Assembly (NCBI RefSeq): GCF_000316115.1
Contig: NZ_JH993797.1
Location: forward strand, 7,227,961 to 7,291,960
Length of the DNA: 64,000 nucleotides
Direction of reading: 5' to 3'
Source of the DNA: Leptolyngbya sp. PCC 7375
GTDB taxonomy: Bacteria; Cyanobacteriota; Cyanobacteriia; Phormidesmidales; Phormidesmidaceae
The position numbers were made by a program, and so were the translations under genes. The notes beneath the pieces were generated by a model, which worked only from the letters and a program-made list of their open reading frames with translations, ran no database searches and was not told the origin of the DNA. Below are positions 25,528-34,696 of this stretch, in pieces. The stretch's first letter is position 1. Every line of letters starts with the position of its first letter.

Positions 25528-26817
25528 TTACTTAGACACCGAATAGTCTGCATCCGTTCTGTTCAGAGACTTTGGCAGCCAAACCTGTAGCCAAGCGCCT
25601 CCAGTTTCAGGGTGGTTGCGAGCTTGTACAGTGCCTTGATGAAACTCCACAATTTTTTGAACAATGGATAATCCCAGTCCTGTGCCTTTTGAGATCGCAT
25701 CATCCCCCGAACGAGTGCGTGATACATCGGAGCGATAAAAACGATCAAAAACAAAGGTCAAATCTTTTTCTAAAAACCCTTCACCACAGTCAAAAACATC
25801 GAGTGACATGCCCTGAATACCGGCTTTATCAGAAGGCTGGTAATGGACATAGATAGTCTGATGCGAGGGACTGTATTTCAATGCGTTGTCCAATAAATTG
25901 AGCAACATACGATATATCAATCCGCTGTTAACGGCTGCGATCGCATGTTCAGGCCCTTGGTACTCCAAATGCTTATCCCCCTGTTTTGCCTGGGGTTCCA
26001 AACTTTGCCACGCCTGCTGTAGTAACTTAACCAAGTCGGTTTCTTCTAATTGCTCCTGCTGGCGATGTTCTATATGGCTTAGGCTCAGCATGTCATCGAC
26101 TAAAGCACTCAAACGATTCACTTCCCGCAATAGTCTATCGGCCCAGTTGACGAGGCTGGGATCAATCCGATTGCGCAGGGTTTCGCCCACCAACCGAATT
26201 GACGTTAGCGGAGTTTTTAATTCATGGGCCACATCTGACGTCCAGCGATCCCGCTGCTGTGCCAGGGTGACGGCTTCCTGACGGTTCTCCAGAAATATGC
26301 CGACATGGCCACGACTTAACGGAATGCCGTAACCGCTCAAGGGATAGACCGGTCCTTCTAAAACATTGGCCGGATCAGGGGAAATCGATCTGAGTGTCCA
26401 TTCCTTTTTGCACTCAATCTGGCTTTCACGAGTCTGTTCAACAAGGTGGTCCAACTCGTAGGATCTTGCGATCGCCAGGAGCAGCCTCGGGGATGTGTAG
26501 TCAGTCTGCTCAATCCCTAAAAGCTGCCTGGCCTTAGCGTTACACCAGAGCAGACGATTTTCCTCATCGATTTTCAAATACCCCAACGGTGCATATTGTA
26601 GAACCCGATTGTTCTCATCGACTTCAGTCTGCAGCTCATCCACCAGTGTGCTCTGATTGGCAATGGCGCTGGCAATCTGAGCTTCGTACGAAAAAAATTG
26701 GACCTCAGGCTGAATACTGATACGTTCAAACAAAGCTTTCCGCCTAGCATCAGAACGTAGGCGGGCAACCAAAAGAAACAATAATCCTATGGATAAACCT
26801 GCTAGGAAAGAGAGCAC
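25528..26817 (-). CDS. PAS-domain sensor histidine kinase, SphS/PhoR-like
   Basis: A 429-residue kinase. A hydrophobic N-terminal segment (MLSFLAGLSIGLLFLLVARL) anchors it, a PAS domain follows (about 70-130, with VLQYAPLGYLKIDEENRLLW), then the H box TSDVAHELKTPLTSIR, N box LLNLLDNALKYSPS, and GTGLGLSIVQK. This layout (short N-terminal hydrophobic anchor, PAS, PhoR-like kinase core) is that of cyanobacterial SphS, the phosphate-starvation sensor. No sphR regulator is adjacent, so the name is a hypothesis. A 134-bp gap separates it from the rRNA modification gene. Confidence 0.8.
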   Translation of the reverse strand: MLSFLAGLSIGLLFLLVARLRSDARRKALFERISIQPEVQFFSYEAQIASAIANQSTLVDELQTEVDENNRVLQYAPLGYLKIDEENRLLWCNAKARQLLGIEQTDYTSPRLLLAIARSYELDHLVEQTRESQIECKKEWTLRSISPDPANVLEGPVYPLSGYGIPLSRGHVGIFLENRQEAVTLAQQRDRWTSDVAHELKTPLTSIRLVGETLRNRIDPSLVNWADRLLREVNRLSALVDDMLSLSHIEHRQQEQLEETDLVKLLQQAWQSLEPQAKQGDKHLEYQGPEHAIAAVNSGLIYRMLLNLLDNALKYSPSHQTIYVHYQPSDKAGIQGMSLDVFDCGEGFLEKDLTFVFDRFYRSDVSRTRSGDDAISKGTGLGLSIVQKIVEFHQGTVQARNHPETGGAWLQVWLPKSLNRTDADYSVSK

Positions 26818-26887
26818 AGCACAACAGACTTATGGCTCTCAGCATAATACCCCAGGTCAAGAAGCAAGAATGATATTCAATCGTCTA

Positions 26888-26919
26888 ATAAAAAAGGCTC
26901 CTTCAAACTAGAAGGAACC
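26888..26919 (-). terminator. Intrinsic terminator of the DUF4278 gene
   Basis: On the minus strand the stem GGTTCCTTC / GAAGGAGCC (one G-U pair, loop TAGTTT) is followed by a T run. It lies about 80 bp after the stop codon at 26998. Confidence 0.85.
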
Positions 26920-26997
26920 CGTGAAATCAAAACAAATTGAATGGAACAATTTAGCTGTTCTATACGCACCCTTGTAACGAAAGGGAAACGCTAAACC

Positions 26998-27168
26998 CTA
27001 GCGGACCTGAGCACCGCGATACTTTAGACCATGTACATGGCCATGTGCAGAGCCTACAGCCTTTTTCACACGATAAGATGCGCCACGGTAACGAACAACG
27101 TCACCATCTTCAACAGCGACGTTGCGCTCAGGAACAGTGTATTTAACTCCACGGTAAGACAGTTGCAT
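26998..27168 (-). CDS. Small DUF4278-like protein (56 residues)
   Basis: Basic 56-residue protein beginning MQLSYRGVKYTVP, with further YRG motifs at VVRYRGASYRV and GLKYRGAQVR; this repeated YRG pattern is that of the cyanobacterial DUF4278 family. A His/Gly stretch (SAHGHVHG) lies between the last two. An ideal ribosome site, GGAGG, sits at 27176-27180, 7 nt before the ATG, and an intrinsic terminator follows the gene, so it is an independent short transcription unit. Function unknown. Many cyanobacterial members are stress-induced, but nothing here shows that. Confidence 0.85.
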   Translation of the reverse strand: MQLSYRGVKYTVPERNVAVEDGDVVRYRGASYRVKKAVGSAHGHVHGLKYRGAQVR

Positions 27169-27442
27169 GGATTTCGCCTCCTTAATAATCAGCGTAGAGA
27201 GTTAAGATGAGGCGCGTTCCTTCAGTTGGACAGTCAATGGCTAACAGTCAATGGCCACCCTTCCTACTTCCGTTCCCATCAAGACCAAACGCAACTGGTA
27301 GATGCAATTAATCCGGAGAGGAATGAACGTTTCGTTTCTGTATTCAAATATACAGAAGGCAAGATTATATTGTCAATCTTTTTTTGTTTTCTTTCAGAAG
27401 CTTACGTGTATTGGCTTAGGCTTCAATTTCCGAATTCCGAAT

Positions 27443-27470
27443 GTAGAGGCGTTCCATGGCACGCCTCTAC
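27443..27470. repeat. GTAGAGGCGTTCCATGG palindrome, copy 2
   Basis: A 28-bp inverted repeat with arms GTAGAGGCGT and ACGCCTCTAC around TCCATGGC. It lies 16 bp before the creatininase-family start, unlike the other copies, which follow stop codons. It can form a hairpin in the leader of that mRNA. Confidence 0.85.
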
Positions 27471-27486
27471 AGTATCTACCCCGCAT

Positions 27487-28299
27487 ATGATGAACCAAAC
27501 TATTCCGTCCCATCGCTTCTACCCCTATCTGACCTGGCAAGACATCGACACCATGGCTGATAAGGAGCAGGTTGTGATTATCCAACCTGTGGGTGCCATT
27601 GAACAACACGGCCCCCACCTGCCCATAGCGGTTGATACAGCCCTGGGACTCGCCATCATTGGCCGTGCCCTGGAGCAATTAGAGCCATCGATTCCGGCCT
27701 ATTGCCTGCCGCCGCTTTGCTATGGCAAATCTAACGAGCACTGGGGTTTTCCGGGCACCATTACCCTATCGGCGTCAACCCTAATGGCTGTGCTCACAGA
27801 TGTAGCAGAGAGTGTTTATCGCGCTGGGTTTCGCAAGCTAGTATTCCTTAACTCCCATGGCGGACAACCCCAGGTTCTGGACATTGTGGCCCGCGATATC
27901 CATCAGAGACAGCCGGATTTTTGGGTATTTCCCCACTTTGTCTGGCAAGTGCCCCACCAGGTAGGCCAGCTGCTAAACCCCCAGGAGCGTCAGGAGGGTA
28001 TTCACGCCGGGGATGCTGAAACCAGTTTGATGCTGGCGATTTTACCCGACCAGGTGCACATGGACCGAGCCGTCAAAGAATATCCACCTAAACCTGATCA
28101 TGAAACGCTTTTAAGCTTGGAAGGTGCGCTGCCCTTTAGCTGGACCACCCGTGACATTTCTAAAAGTGGCGTTGTCGGGGATGCAACCGTAGCCACGGCG
28201 GAAAAGGGCGAGCAAATTTTGGCCGATGTGGCAACTGGCTGGGTAACAGTTTTGGAAGAAATTTATCGGTTCGAACCACCCCAGCGTTGGCGTGAGTGA
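27487..28299 (+). CDS. Creatininase-family amidohydrolase
   Basis: A metal-dependent amidohydrolase of about 270 residues. The ligands of the family are seen in QPVGAIEQHGPHLPIAVDT (Glu, His, Asp), FLNSHGGQPQ (His) and IHAGDAETSLML (His, Asp, Glu). Family members act on creatinine, formamidopyrimidine precursors or related amides; the cyanobacterial substrate is not established. ATG 27487 (or 27490) is chosen because the upstream open frame crosses a palindromic repeat and is not conserved in pattern. The gene is followed by ppgK 58 bp later on the same strand. Confidence 0.88.
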   Translation: MMNQTIPSHRFYPYLTWQDIDTMADKEQVVIIQPVGAIEQHGPHLPIAVDTALGLAIIGRALEQLEPSIPAYCLPPLCYGKSNEHWGFPGTITLSASTLMAVLTDVAESVYRAGFRKLVFLNSHGGQPQVLDIVARDIHQRQPDFWVFPHFVWQVPHQVGQLLNPQERQEGIHAGDAETSLMLAILPDQVHMDRAVKEYPPKPDHETLLSLEGALPFSWTTRDISKSGVVGDATVATAEKGEQILADVATGWVTVLEEIYRFEPPQRWRE

Positions 28300-28357
28300 T
28301 CGAGGGGCAGAATAGGAGGCACTTGCCATTACCACCTAACCTGGCCAAGGAGTTTCC

Positions 28358-29113
28358 ATGCTAACCACTAAGCAACCTGCCCCCAATCAACCTGACACCC
28401 AGAAAGCCGCAACAGATCAAAAAGCAGCGGTTACATTGGCCATCGATATTGGTGGCAGCGGCATTAAAGTGATCTTGCTAGATGCAGCGGGTCAACCCCT
28501 GGGGGAGCGAGCACGGCTCAAAACCCCATCACCAGCTAAACCGGAGACGGTGATGGATGCGATCGCCAAACTCGCTGCTGATCAACCCGCTTTTGACCGC
28601 GCCTCCGTTGGTTTTCCGGGTGTGGTGCGTCACGGTATCACCTACACCGCCGTCAATCTGGACAAATCATGGGTTAACTATCCCTTAGCCGAACGCTTAA
28701 CTCAGCGATTAAACTGCCCTGTGAGAGTCGCCAATGACGCTGATATTCAAGGCTTTGGAGCAATCTCAGGGGAAGGGGTGGAGTTAGTCATTACCCTGGG
28801 CACTGGATTTGGCTCTGCCCTATTCGTCAATGGTCATCTGGTACCTAACTTAGAAATGGCTCACCATCGCTTTCGCAAAGCAGAATCCTATGAAGATCAG
28901 TTAGGCCGGGCTGCCCTTGAAAGAGTGGGTAAGGAAAAATGGAACCGCCGCTTGCAAAAGGCCATGGATTCCCTTGGGCACCTATTCAACTACGATCACC
29001 TCTACATCGGCGGCGGTGAAACCAAGCACATCACTCTGAAGCTGCCACCTAATGCGGCCATTGTGCCCAACGTATTGGGGCTGCTGGGTGGAATTGCCCT
29101 ATGGCGAGAATGA
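28358..29113 (+). CDS. ppgK: Polyphosphate glucokinase
   Basis: ROK-family kinase of 251 residues that phosphorylates glucose using polyphosphate (and often ATP), giving glucose-6-phosphate. Motifs: LAIDIGGSGIKVILL (phosphate 1), ASVGFPGVVRHGITYTAVN, VANDADIQGFG (catalytic Asp) and ITLGTGFGSALFVNGHLVP, followed by EMAHHRF. An AAGGAG site lies about 6 nt before the ATG. The protein lacks the zinc Cys cluster of some ROK members, as expected for PpgK. Coupling to the upstream amidohydrolase is probably only positional. Confidence 0.93.
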   Translation: MLTTKQPAPNQPDTQKAATDQKAAVTLAIDIGGSGIKVILLDAAGQPLGERARLKTPSPAKPETVMDAIAKLAADQPAFDRASVGFPGVVRHGITYTAVNLDKSWVNYPLAERLTQRLNCPVRVANDADIQGFGAISGEGVELVITLGTGFGSALFVNGHLVPNLEMAHHRFRKAESYEDQLGRAALERVGKEKWNRRLQKAMDSLGHLFNYDHLYIGGGETKHITLKLPPNAAIVPNVLGLLGGIALWRE

Positions 29114-29312
29114 GAACGCCTGCATTCTTCCTATCAATTCTTTTAATATCCGATTTAATAGAAAAGGGGATACCGCTGCTGTCTCCCATTGAGGCAGCGG
29201 GCACCATGTATTAGAAAGTTTTGAATTTTGAGCAAGCTGTTGGCTTACCCTCAAGATTTAGGCTGATTCTTATTTTGACTTCTAAACACGCGAACACCAA
29301 TTAAATTTCCAT

Positions 29313-30830
29313 ATGACTGGCCAGGTAAAGGATCCACCAGCAAAACACCATCAGATTTTTGGGTGTCCAACCATTGCTTTATTTGTTGCTATTAGTCTGA
29401 TCTATTTGGCCTTCCTCAAACCAGGTATTTGGGGTGTGGATGGCAACGATATGTTGCACATGTCCCAATCCCTGATTCAAAAGGGTAATTTTTCTATTCC
29501 TGCAGGGACAGGGGGCATCCAGGGACCGGATGGGCAATTCTACTCTATTCGTTATCCACTACTGCCCATCATTGCCATGCCCTTTGTTTGGTTCGGCATG
29601 ATCCTTGGCGAGCTGTTTAACTTGCCTGTGAGGTACACCGCCGCAAGTTTAGGTCTGGTGCTCAACATTTTGCTAACAGCTGCTACCGCTATCCTGATTT
29701 ATGCCTTAACCCTAAGACTGGGAGGGCAGCGTCGGGGGGCCTTTATCGCCGTCATTGGCTATGCCTTTGGCACCACGGCCATGGTCTACGCCCGTGAGTT
29801 TTTTGCCGAGCCGCTTTTAGCGTTCATCATTACCCTGGCCCTCTATCTGGCATTTGGAAAATACCGTTGGGGGCATTGGACAAGCGGGTTATTGGTTGCC
29901 TTGGCCATTGCGGCCAAACCGGCTGGCATTCTCCTGGGTCCGGTGTTGGCCCTATATTTTTTGCTGCGACGCTGCAGCTGGGATCGCATTTTGGCCCCCT
30001 GCCTTGGCACCGCCATTGGTGTGGGTCTTTTTCTGGCCTATAACTATGTGCGGTTTGGTAGTTTTACCTCATCGGGGCAAGACACCTCGCAGCTAGGCGG
30101 AGACGGCTTTTTGATGCGGGCTCTGGGGCAGTTAGTTAGTCCTGGTAGCGGCGGCGGTTTGTTTTGGTACTGCCCTCCCACAATTTTGGCCATTGTTGGT
30201 TTTTGGGTATTGTGGCAGCGCCGTAAGTTGGAGTTTGTTGCTCTATTTGGCATTGTGGCTAGCTTTTGGCTGCTGCACAGCGGCTGGGACTTTAATGGTT
30301 GGAATTGGGGGCCTCGTTTCTTAGTCCCCATCATGCCGGCGATGATGGTTGCTGTTGGTCTGTTGGGTAAGCGTTGGCGGATGCCGTTAGTGGGCCTGAT
30401 TGTGTTGGGTTTCTTGGTCAATGCCCCCATACTATTGACCTACTATCAGCGTTATTTTGCTGAGGTTTCCGACCAAAGTATGGATTTGCTGATGCAAACC
30501 GTGTCGCTTTGGAGTGAGCCTTACCAGGCACCGATTTTTAATATTTGGGGTGCAGCTGGGCGACAGTTAACGGATGCATTTAATACCCCTGTGCAAGAGA
30601 TCATTAGCAATGTCGGCGAACCGCCACCGCGCGGCGAGTTTACGAAAGCTGAGCTGCTAAGGATTGTGGCCGTATGGTGGTGGTTTTTACCCGCCGTGGG
30701 TCTTCCCATATGGGTTGGAGTTGCGATCGCAGCCACCATGGTGGCCATCGGCATCGCTCTCCTACGCCTCAGCTGGCAGATCGGGTTAAAGCCCCCTATT
30801 AGACTAAAATCGAGCCAAATCCCCTTCTAG
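29313..30830 (+). CDS. Polytopic glycosyltransferase, GT39/ArnT-like
   Basis: A 505-residue integral membrane protein with about 10-12 predicted helices. The first loop carries GIWGVDGNDMLHMSQSLIQK, where Asp residues occupy the place of the catalytic acidic residue of lipid-linked GT-C enzymes, and later comes WDFNGWNWGPRFLVP, a pattern found in this family's C-terminal region. Such enzymes move a sugar from a polyprenyl-phosphate donor to an acceptor on the outer face of the cytoplasmic membrane. The next gene (22 bp later) is a GT2 enzyme that could make the donor. The substrate is unknown. Confidence 0.75.
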   Translation: MTGQVKDPPAKHHQIFGCPTIALFVAISLIYLAFLKPGIWGVDGNDMLHMSQSLIQKGNFSIPAGTGGIQGPDGQFYSIRYPLLPIIAMPFVWFGMILGELFNLPVRYTAASLGLVLNILLTAATAILIYALTLRLGGQRRGAFIAVIGYAFGTTAMVYAREFFAEPLLAFIITLALYLAFGKYRWGHWTSGLLVALAIAAKPAGILLGPVLALYFLLRRCSWDRILAPCLGTAIGVGLFLAYNYVRFGSFTSSGQDTSQLGGDGFLMRALGQLVSPGSGGGLFWYCPPTILAIVGFWVLWQRRKLEFVALFGIVASFWLLHSGWDFNGWNWGPRFLVPIMPAMMVAVGLLGKRWRMPLVGLIVLGFLVNAPILLTYYQRYFAEVSDQSMDLLMQTVSLWSEPYQAPIFNIWGAAGRQLTDAFNTPVQEIISNVGEPPPRGEFTKAELLRIVAVWWWFLPAVGLPIWVGVAIAATMVAIGIALLRLSWQIGLKPPIRLKSSQIPF

Positions 30831-30852
30831 GCAAGCATCACAGGCATCTCCT

Positions 30853-31836
30853 ATGAAACTTATTATTCAAATTCCCTGTTACAACGAAGAAAACACCCTG
30901 GGAGTCACCCTGTCGGAACTGCCACGGCAGGTGCCTGGGGTGGATCACGTTGAATGGCTGATCATTAACGACGGCAGTGTTGATCGCACGGTGGATGTCG
31001 CCAAGGAGTGGGGGGTGGACCATGTTGTCAACTTTGACCATAACCAGGGACTGGCCCGTGGATTTATGGCTGGCTTAGATGCCTGCCTCAAGGCCGGAGC
31101 CGACATCATCGTCAATACCGACGCTGACAATCAATACTGTGCAGCGGATATTCCTAAGCTAATTGAGCCAATTCTCCATGGTGAGGCTGAAATTGTGGTC
31201 GGCGAACGTCCGATCATGGAAATCCAACACTTTTCGCCCATCAAAAAGATATTGCAACGCCTCGGTAGCTGGGCTGTGCGGGTAGCCAGCAATACCCCCG
31301 TTGCCGATGCCCCCAGCGGCTTTCGCGCCATCAGTCGCAATGCGGCCATGCAGCTTAACGTCTTTAATGAATATACCTATACCCTAGAAACCATCATTCA
31401 AGCCGGACAAAAGGGTATGGCGGTTGCATCGGTCCCTATTCGCACCAATGGCTATCTGCGGCCCTCTCGTCTGGTTAAAAGCATTACGTCCTATGTGCAG
31501 CGGTCTCTATTTACGATTCTGCGCATCTTTATCACCTATCGCCCCCTGTCGTTTTTTACGATTCTGGGGGCGATTCCCTTTGGTCTGGGCTTTTTACTCA
31601 GTGTTCGCTGGGTCTGGTTGTTGATCACTGAGTTTGAGCAAACTGGGCGCAGTCATGTGCCCAGTCTGATTTTTTCAGCCATTTTGATTTTGATTGGCGT
31701 TCAGTGCTGGATCTTTGGTTTGATTGCCGATTTGATGTCGGCCAACCGAAAGCTGCTGGAGGATATTCAGCTGCGTCTGCGACGGTCGGAGATTGAGGAG
31801 CATATGAACAAGAATCGAGAGAAAGAGATGAGGTAA
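30853..31836 (+). CDS. Family 2 glycosyltransferase, dolichol-phosphate-sugar synthase-like
   Basis: A 327-residue enzyme. The GT-A core has IQIPCYNEENTLGVTL, LIINDGSVDRT, VNTDADNQYCAADIPKLIEP (the DXD-type motif) and DAPSGFRAISRNAAM. Two membrane helices follow (about 231-258 and 272-295). This architecture is that of polyprenyl-phosphate mannose/glucose synthases, which make lipid-linked donors for GT-C transferases such as the gene just upstream. The C-terminus is highly charged. The two genes are 22 bp apart and surely co-transcribed. Confidence 0.88.
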   Translation: MKLIIQIPCYNEENTLGVTLSELPRQVPGVDHVEWLIINDGSVDRTVDVAKEWGVDHVVNFDHNQGLARGFMAGLDACLKAGADIIVNTDADNQYCAADIPKLIEPILHGEAEIVVGERPIMEIQHFSPIKKILQRLGSWAVRVASNTPVADAPSGFRAISRNAAMQLNVFNEYTYTLETIIQAGQKGMAVASVPIRTNGYLRPSRLVKSITSYVQRSLFTILRIFITYRPLSFFTILGAIPFGLGFLLSVRWVWLLITEFEQTGRSHVPSLIFSAILILIGVQCWIFGLIADLMSANRKLLEDIQLRLRRSEIEEHMNKNREKEMR

Positions 31837-31849
31837 CGCTTTATTCTTT

Positions 31850-31912
31850 TTGGTGGGTGATGCCCACCCTCCTGCCTTGTTGGGTTTCGTTCCGCAACCG
31901 CAACCTACGTTT
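31850..31912. repeat. GTGGGTGATGCCCAC palindrome and AACCCAAC-type repeat
   Basis: GGTGGGTGATGCCCACCC is a small inverted repeat similar to the one at 17919-17942. It is followed by TTGTTGGGTTTCGTTCCGCA and ACCGCAACCTACG, a variant of a repeat common in cyanobacterial intergenic DNA. It sits between two genes of the glycan cluster. Confidence 0.6.
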
Positions 31913-31926
31913 ATTCCCCCGCTTAT

Positions 31927-33525
31927 ATGAAAGACTTATTTGCTAAAGCCGCCCTCGCTGAAATTCCTAAAATTCTGACATTGCAGGATCGTAACCCCCA
32001 CAGTCCTAACTACGGCTGCTTTGATCGCAATTATTGGCAATACAAGATTATTGACTTTCCCAGCGGTATGTCCCAGGAGTTTGTATGGCCCCTGGCATTG
32101 GTCTACGATATGCCGCTGCCGGATAATCCTTACTATCAGCAGCCCAATATTAAGATCTGGGTAGAAGCAGGAATTTTGTTTGCGGCGAAGAGTGCCCACC
32201 CGGATGGGTCCTGTGATGATTATTTCCCCTTTGAGCGAGCGGGTGGGGCGGCTGCGTTTTCGTTATTAGCCTGTTTAGAAAGCTATCGTCTACTAAAGCT
32301 GGATAATCCACAGGTGCTTAGTTTTTTTGAAACTCGGGCTGATTGGTTAGCCCACCACCAAGAAAGCGGTCGTCTGACCAATCACCAGGCACTGATTGTG
32401 CTGTGCTTAGAGCTGACCTCTCGGGTACTGAATACGCAGAAATGGCAAGGGGCAATTCAGCAACGATTGGAGCAGGTGCTGTCCTGGCAGGATTCTGAGG
32501 GATGGTTCCAGGAGTATGAGGGTTGCGATCCGGGATATCACACCCTGACGATTGCTTGTTTGGCACGGGTGTATGACCTGGGCGATCGCAACGATCAGCG
32601 GTTAAGGGATGCGATCGCAAACGGTGTCCGTCTTGCCAGCCACTTTGTCCACCCCGATGGCTCCTATGGCGGTGAGTACACCAGCCGCAATACCTACAAT
32701 TATTTCCCCCACGGCTTCGAGCTGGTGGGCCGCTGGATGCCTGAAGCCCTGAGTCTCAACGACCGCTTTCTCAAAGGTCTGCAAAATGGGTGTGGCTCTT
32801 GCTATGCCGATGACCACATTGTCGGTCACCACACCTGGAACTATCTGCTGACCTGGAAAGATTTTGTCGATGTTCGCCCACCGACGCAGCCACCACATCT
32901 GGGGCGCATGTGGTTCCCCAATGCCCGCATTCTGATCGACCAGCGAGCCGACACTAAGCTTTACCTGGCCCTAAATAAAGGTGGAGCCTTTAAGTGTTTC
33001 CGTAATAACAAGCTGGTCCTTTCAGATACCCAGTTTTCATTACAGGTAAAAGACAGCGGCAAGATAAAAAATGCCGTTGGTCATTTAGTAGGCGACTACC
33101 AATACGACATCCAGGAAAACCAAATCACCATCGAAGGTCCTTTGGGTTGGGCTAAACAAAAGCAAATGACCCCCCTAAATCTAATGATTCTGCGGGTGGT
33201 GATGCTAACGGTTGGTCGATTTTTCCCTAATCTGATTCGCAAGCTATTGCAAAAGATGCTGATCACTGGCAAAAATGACGCTCCATTCCGATTTCAGCGA
33301 ACGTTTCAATGGCAAAACGGTCATTGGATGCTCACAGATAAGCTTATAGCTACCAGCGGCTGGAACAATGTTCTCACCGCTGGTATCGGTAGTGACCAGA
33401 CCTCTATCTATGTCGTCATGAGCCGTACATTTCAGTCAGGTCAGCTGCAACCCTGGAAAGATTTAACTAATGAGGTGCATTCTCTTTCTGCCGCTCAACC
33501 TCTCCAGGTAGAACGGCAATTGTAG
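31927..33525 (+). CDS. Probable alpha/alpha-toroid protein of the glycan cluster
   Basis: A 532-residue soluble protein with no signal peptide. The first 300 residues are helical with recurring turns such as PDGSCDDYFPFERAGGAAA, EYEGCDPGYHTLTIACLARV and PDGSYGGEYTSRNTYNYFPH, consistent with an alpha/alpha-toroid as in heparinase or alginate-lyase-like proteins. The last 200 are beta-rich (IDQRADTKLYLALNKGGAFK), as in the heparinase II/III C-terminal sheet domain. Conserved Tyr/His residues may form an active site. An uronate lyase or hydrolase activity is only an inference from architecture. It lies between two membrane genes of the cluster. Confidence 0.55.
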   Translation: MKDLFAKAALAEIPKILTLQDRNPHSPNYGCFDRNYWQYKIIDFPSGMSQEFVWPLALVYDMPLPDNPYYQQPNIKIWVEAGILFAAKSAHPDGSCDDYFPFERAGGAAAFSLLACLESYRLLKLDNPQVLSFFETRADWLAHHQESGRLTNHQALIVLCLELTSRVLNTQKWQGAIQQRLEQVLSWQDSEGWFQEYEGCDPGYHTLTIACLARVYDLGDRNDQRLRDAIANGVRLASHFVHPDGSYGGEYTSRNTYNYFPHGFELVGRWMPEALSLNDRFLKGLQNGCGSCYADDHIVGHHTWNYLLTWKDFVDVRPPTQPPHLGRMWFPNARILIDQRADTKLYLALNKGGAFKCFRNNKLVLSDTQFSLQVKDSGKIKNAVGHLVGDYQYDIQENQITIEGPLGWAKQKQMTPLNLMILRVVMLTVGRFFPNLIRKLLQKMLITGKNDAPFRFQRTFQWQNGHWMLTDKLIATSGWNNVLTAGIGSDQTSIYVVMSRTFQSGQLQPWKDLTNEVHSLSAAQPLQVERQL

Positions 33526-33540
33526 GCTAATTTTCCCAAT

Positions 33541-33607
33541 GTACAGACGCTCTATGGAACGTCTCCACACCCAAAAAATGTACAGACGTTCCATGGAACG
33601 TCTCCAC
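33541..33607. repeat. Two tandem GTACAGACGTTCCATGG palindromes
   Basis: Copies at 33541-33568 and 33580-33607, each with arms GTACAGACG(T/C)T and AACGTCTCCAC around CCATGG or CTATGG. The right copy ends 11 bp before the start of the flippase-like gene. Confidence 0.85.
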
Positions 33608-33618
33608 CCAATAATTAT

Positions 33619-34566
33619 ATGAAACGTTTTATATCTATTTTTGTTAGCACCCTCATCTTGGTGATCTTGTACAACAAGATCAATTTTCCCGAGCTCATTA
33701 AAGTTTTCCGAGAGTGCGACCCCTTCTGGATGGTGGTGAGCCTGGGTATGGTTATCCCCATCACATTTTTCACCGGTTGGCGGCTCAAGCAGCTGATTCC
33801 TGTACAGGCAAAACTCAGCATTTGGGAGGCCAACAAACTAATCTTGGCCGCCAGCGTACTCAACATGGTGCTGCCTTCCAAAATGGGAGACATTGCCAAA
33901 TCGTACTTTATGAAAGAGAGAGGTAATCTCAGCGGCACCCTGTCTCTATCTATTGTCATTTTTGAAAAAGCCTGCGACATGTTATCGCTGCTACTGTGGT
34001 GTGCCTTTGGTCTCATCCTTTACCCCCAGAAAGATGCCTTCTTTTGGACCATGACTGCAGGTATTCTCGGCGGTTTAATTTTTGGTCTTTTGATGTTGGG
34101 GTCCAAAAGGTTTGCCAGAATAGGATTTAGTACGATGCGCCGCATTGCCCCTAAAAAAATTGCCGAAAAGCTGGCCTCGTTTCAAGATTCCTGGGACGAA
34201 ATGCATGATTATTTTTGGGGTAATCCTACCCAGCTAACTCGCATTGCTGGCATGTCAATTTTTGTTTGGTTTCTGCACCTATTGCAGATTTGGCTCTTTA
34301 TCCTGGCCCTAAATGCCTGGGCACCACCTGTGATAAGTTTCGCCCTTTCGCCTTTAGCAATTTTGGCTGGTTTGTTGCCTCTCACCTTTGCCGGTGTCGG
34401 CACCCGTGATGCCGCCCTAGTTGCTCTTTATGCGCCCTATTTTAGTGCAGCAACTGGCGCTGCCTTAGGTGTTCTGTGCACCTCTCGCTATTTCCTACCT
34501 GCCATTGGTGGTTTGCCTTTCTTGAACCAGTACTTGAGCACCGTCAAACAATTTAAGAAAGCCTAG
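33619..34566 (+). CDS. Flippase-like/LPG-synthase-type membrane protein (UPF0104)
   Basis: A 315-residue integral membrane protein with about 7-8 helices. It has the family pattern: a first basic helix (MKRFISIFVSTLILVILYNK), then LILAASVLNMVLPSKMGDIAKSY with the conserved N-x-x-LP-x-K-x-GD, and a C-terminal LPLTFAGVGTRDAALVALYA with the GxGxR(D/E) motif. Members move or modify lipid-linked sugars (AglD- or MprF-like). It closes the glycan cluster. No adjacent gene gives the substrate. Confidence 0.82.
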   Translation: MKRFISIFVSTLILVILYNKINFPELIKVFRECDPFWMVVSLGMVIPITFFTGWRLKQLIPVQAKLSIWEANKLILAASVLNMVLPSKMGDIAKSYFMKERGNLSGTLSLSIVIFEKACDMLSLLLWCAFGLILYPQKDAFFWTMTAGILGGLIFGLLMLGSKRFARIGFSTMRRIAPKKIAEKLASFQDSWDEMHDYFWGNPTQLTRIAGMSIFVWFLHLLQIWLFILALNAWAPPVISFALSPLAILAGLLPLTFAGVGTRDAALVALYAPYFSAATGAALGVLCTSRYFLPAIGGLPFLNQYLSTVKQFKKA

Positions 34567-34696
34567 AGCCAATAGACAATCTACAAAGATTCACTCTGCT
34601 CTACATGGGAATAGGGAATGCACACTATGCTTTGTGTATAAACCTGAGACCCCTTAAGTGGGGGTTAGAAAATTAAATAAATTTTCACGCCAACCC

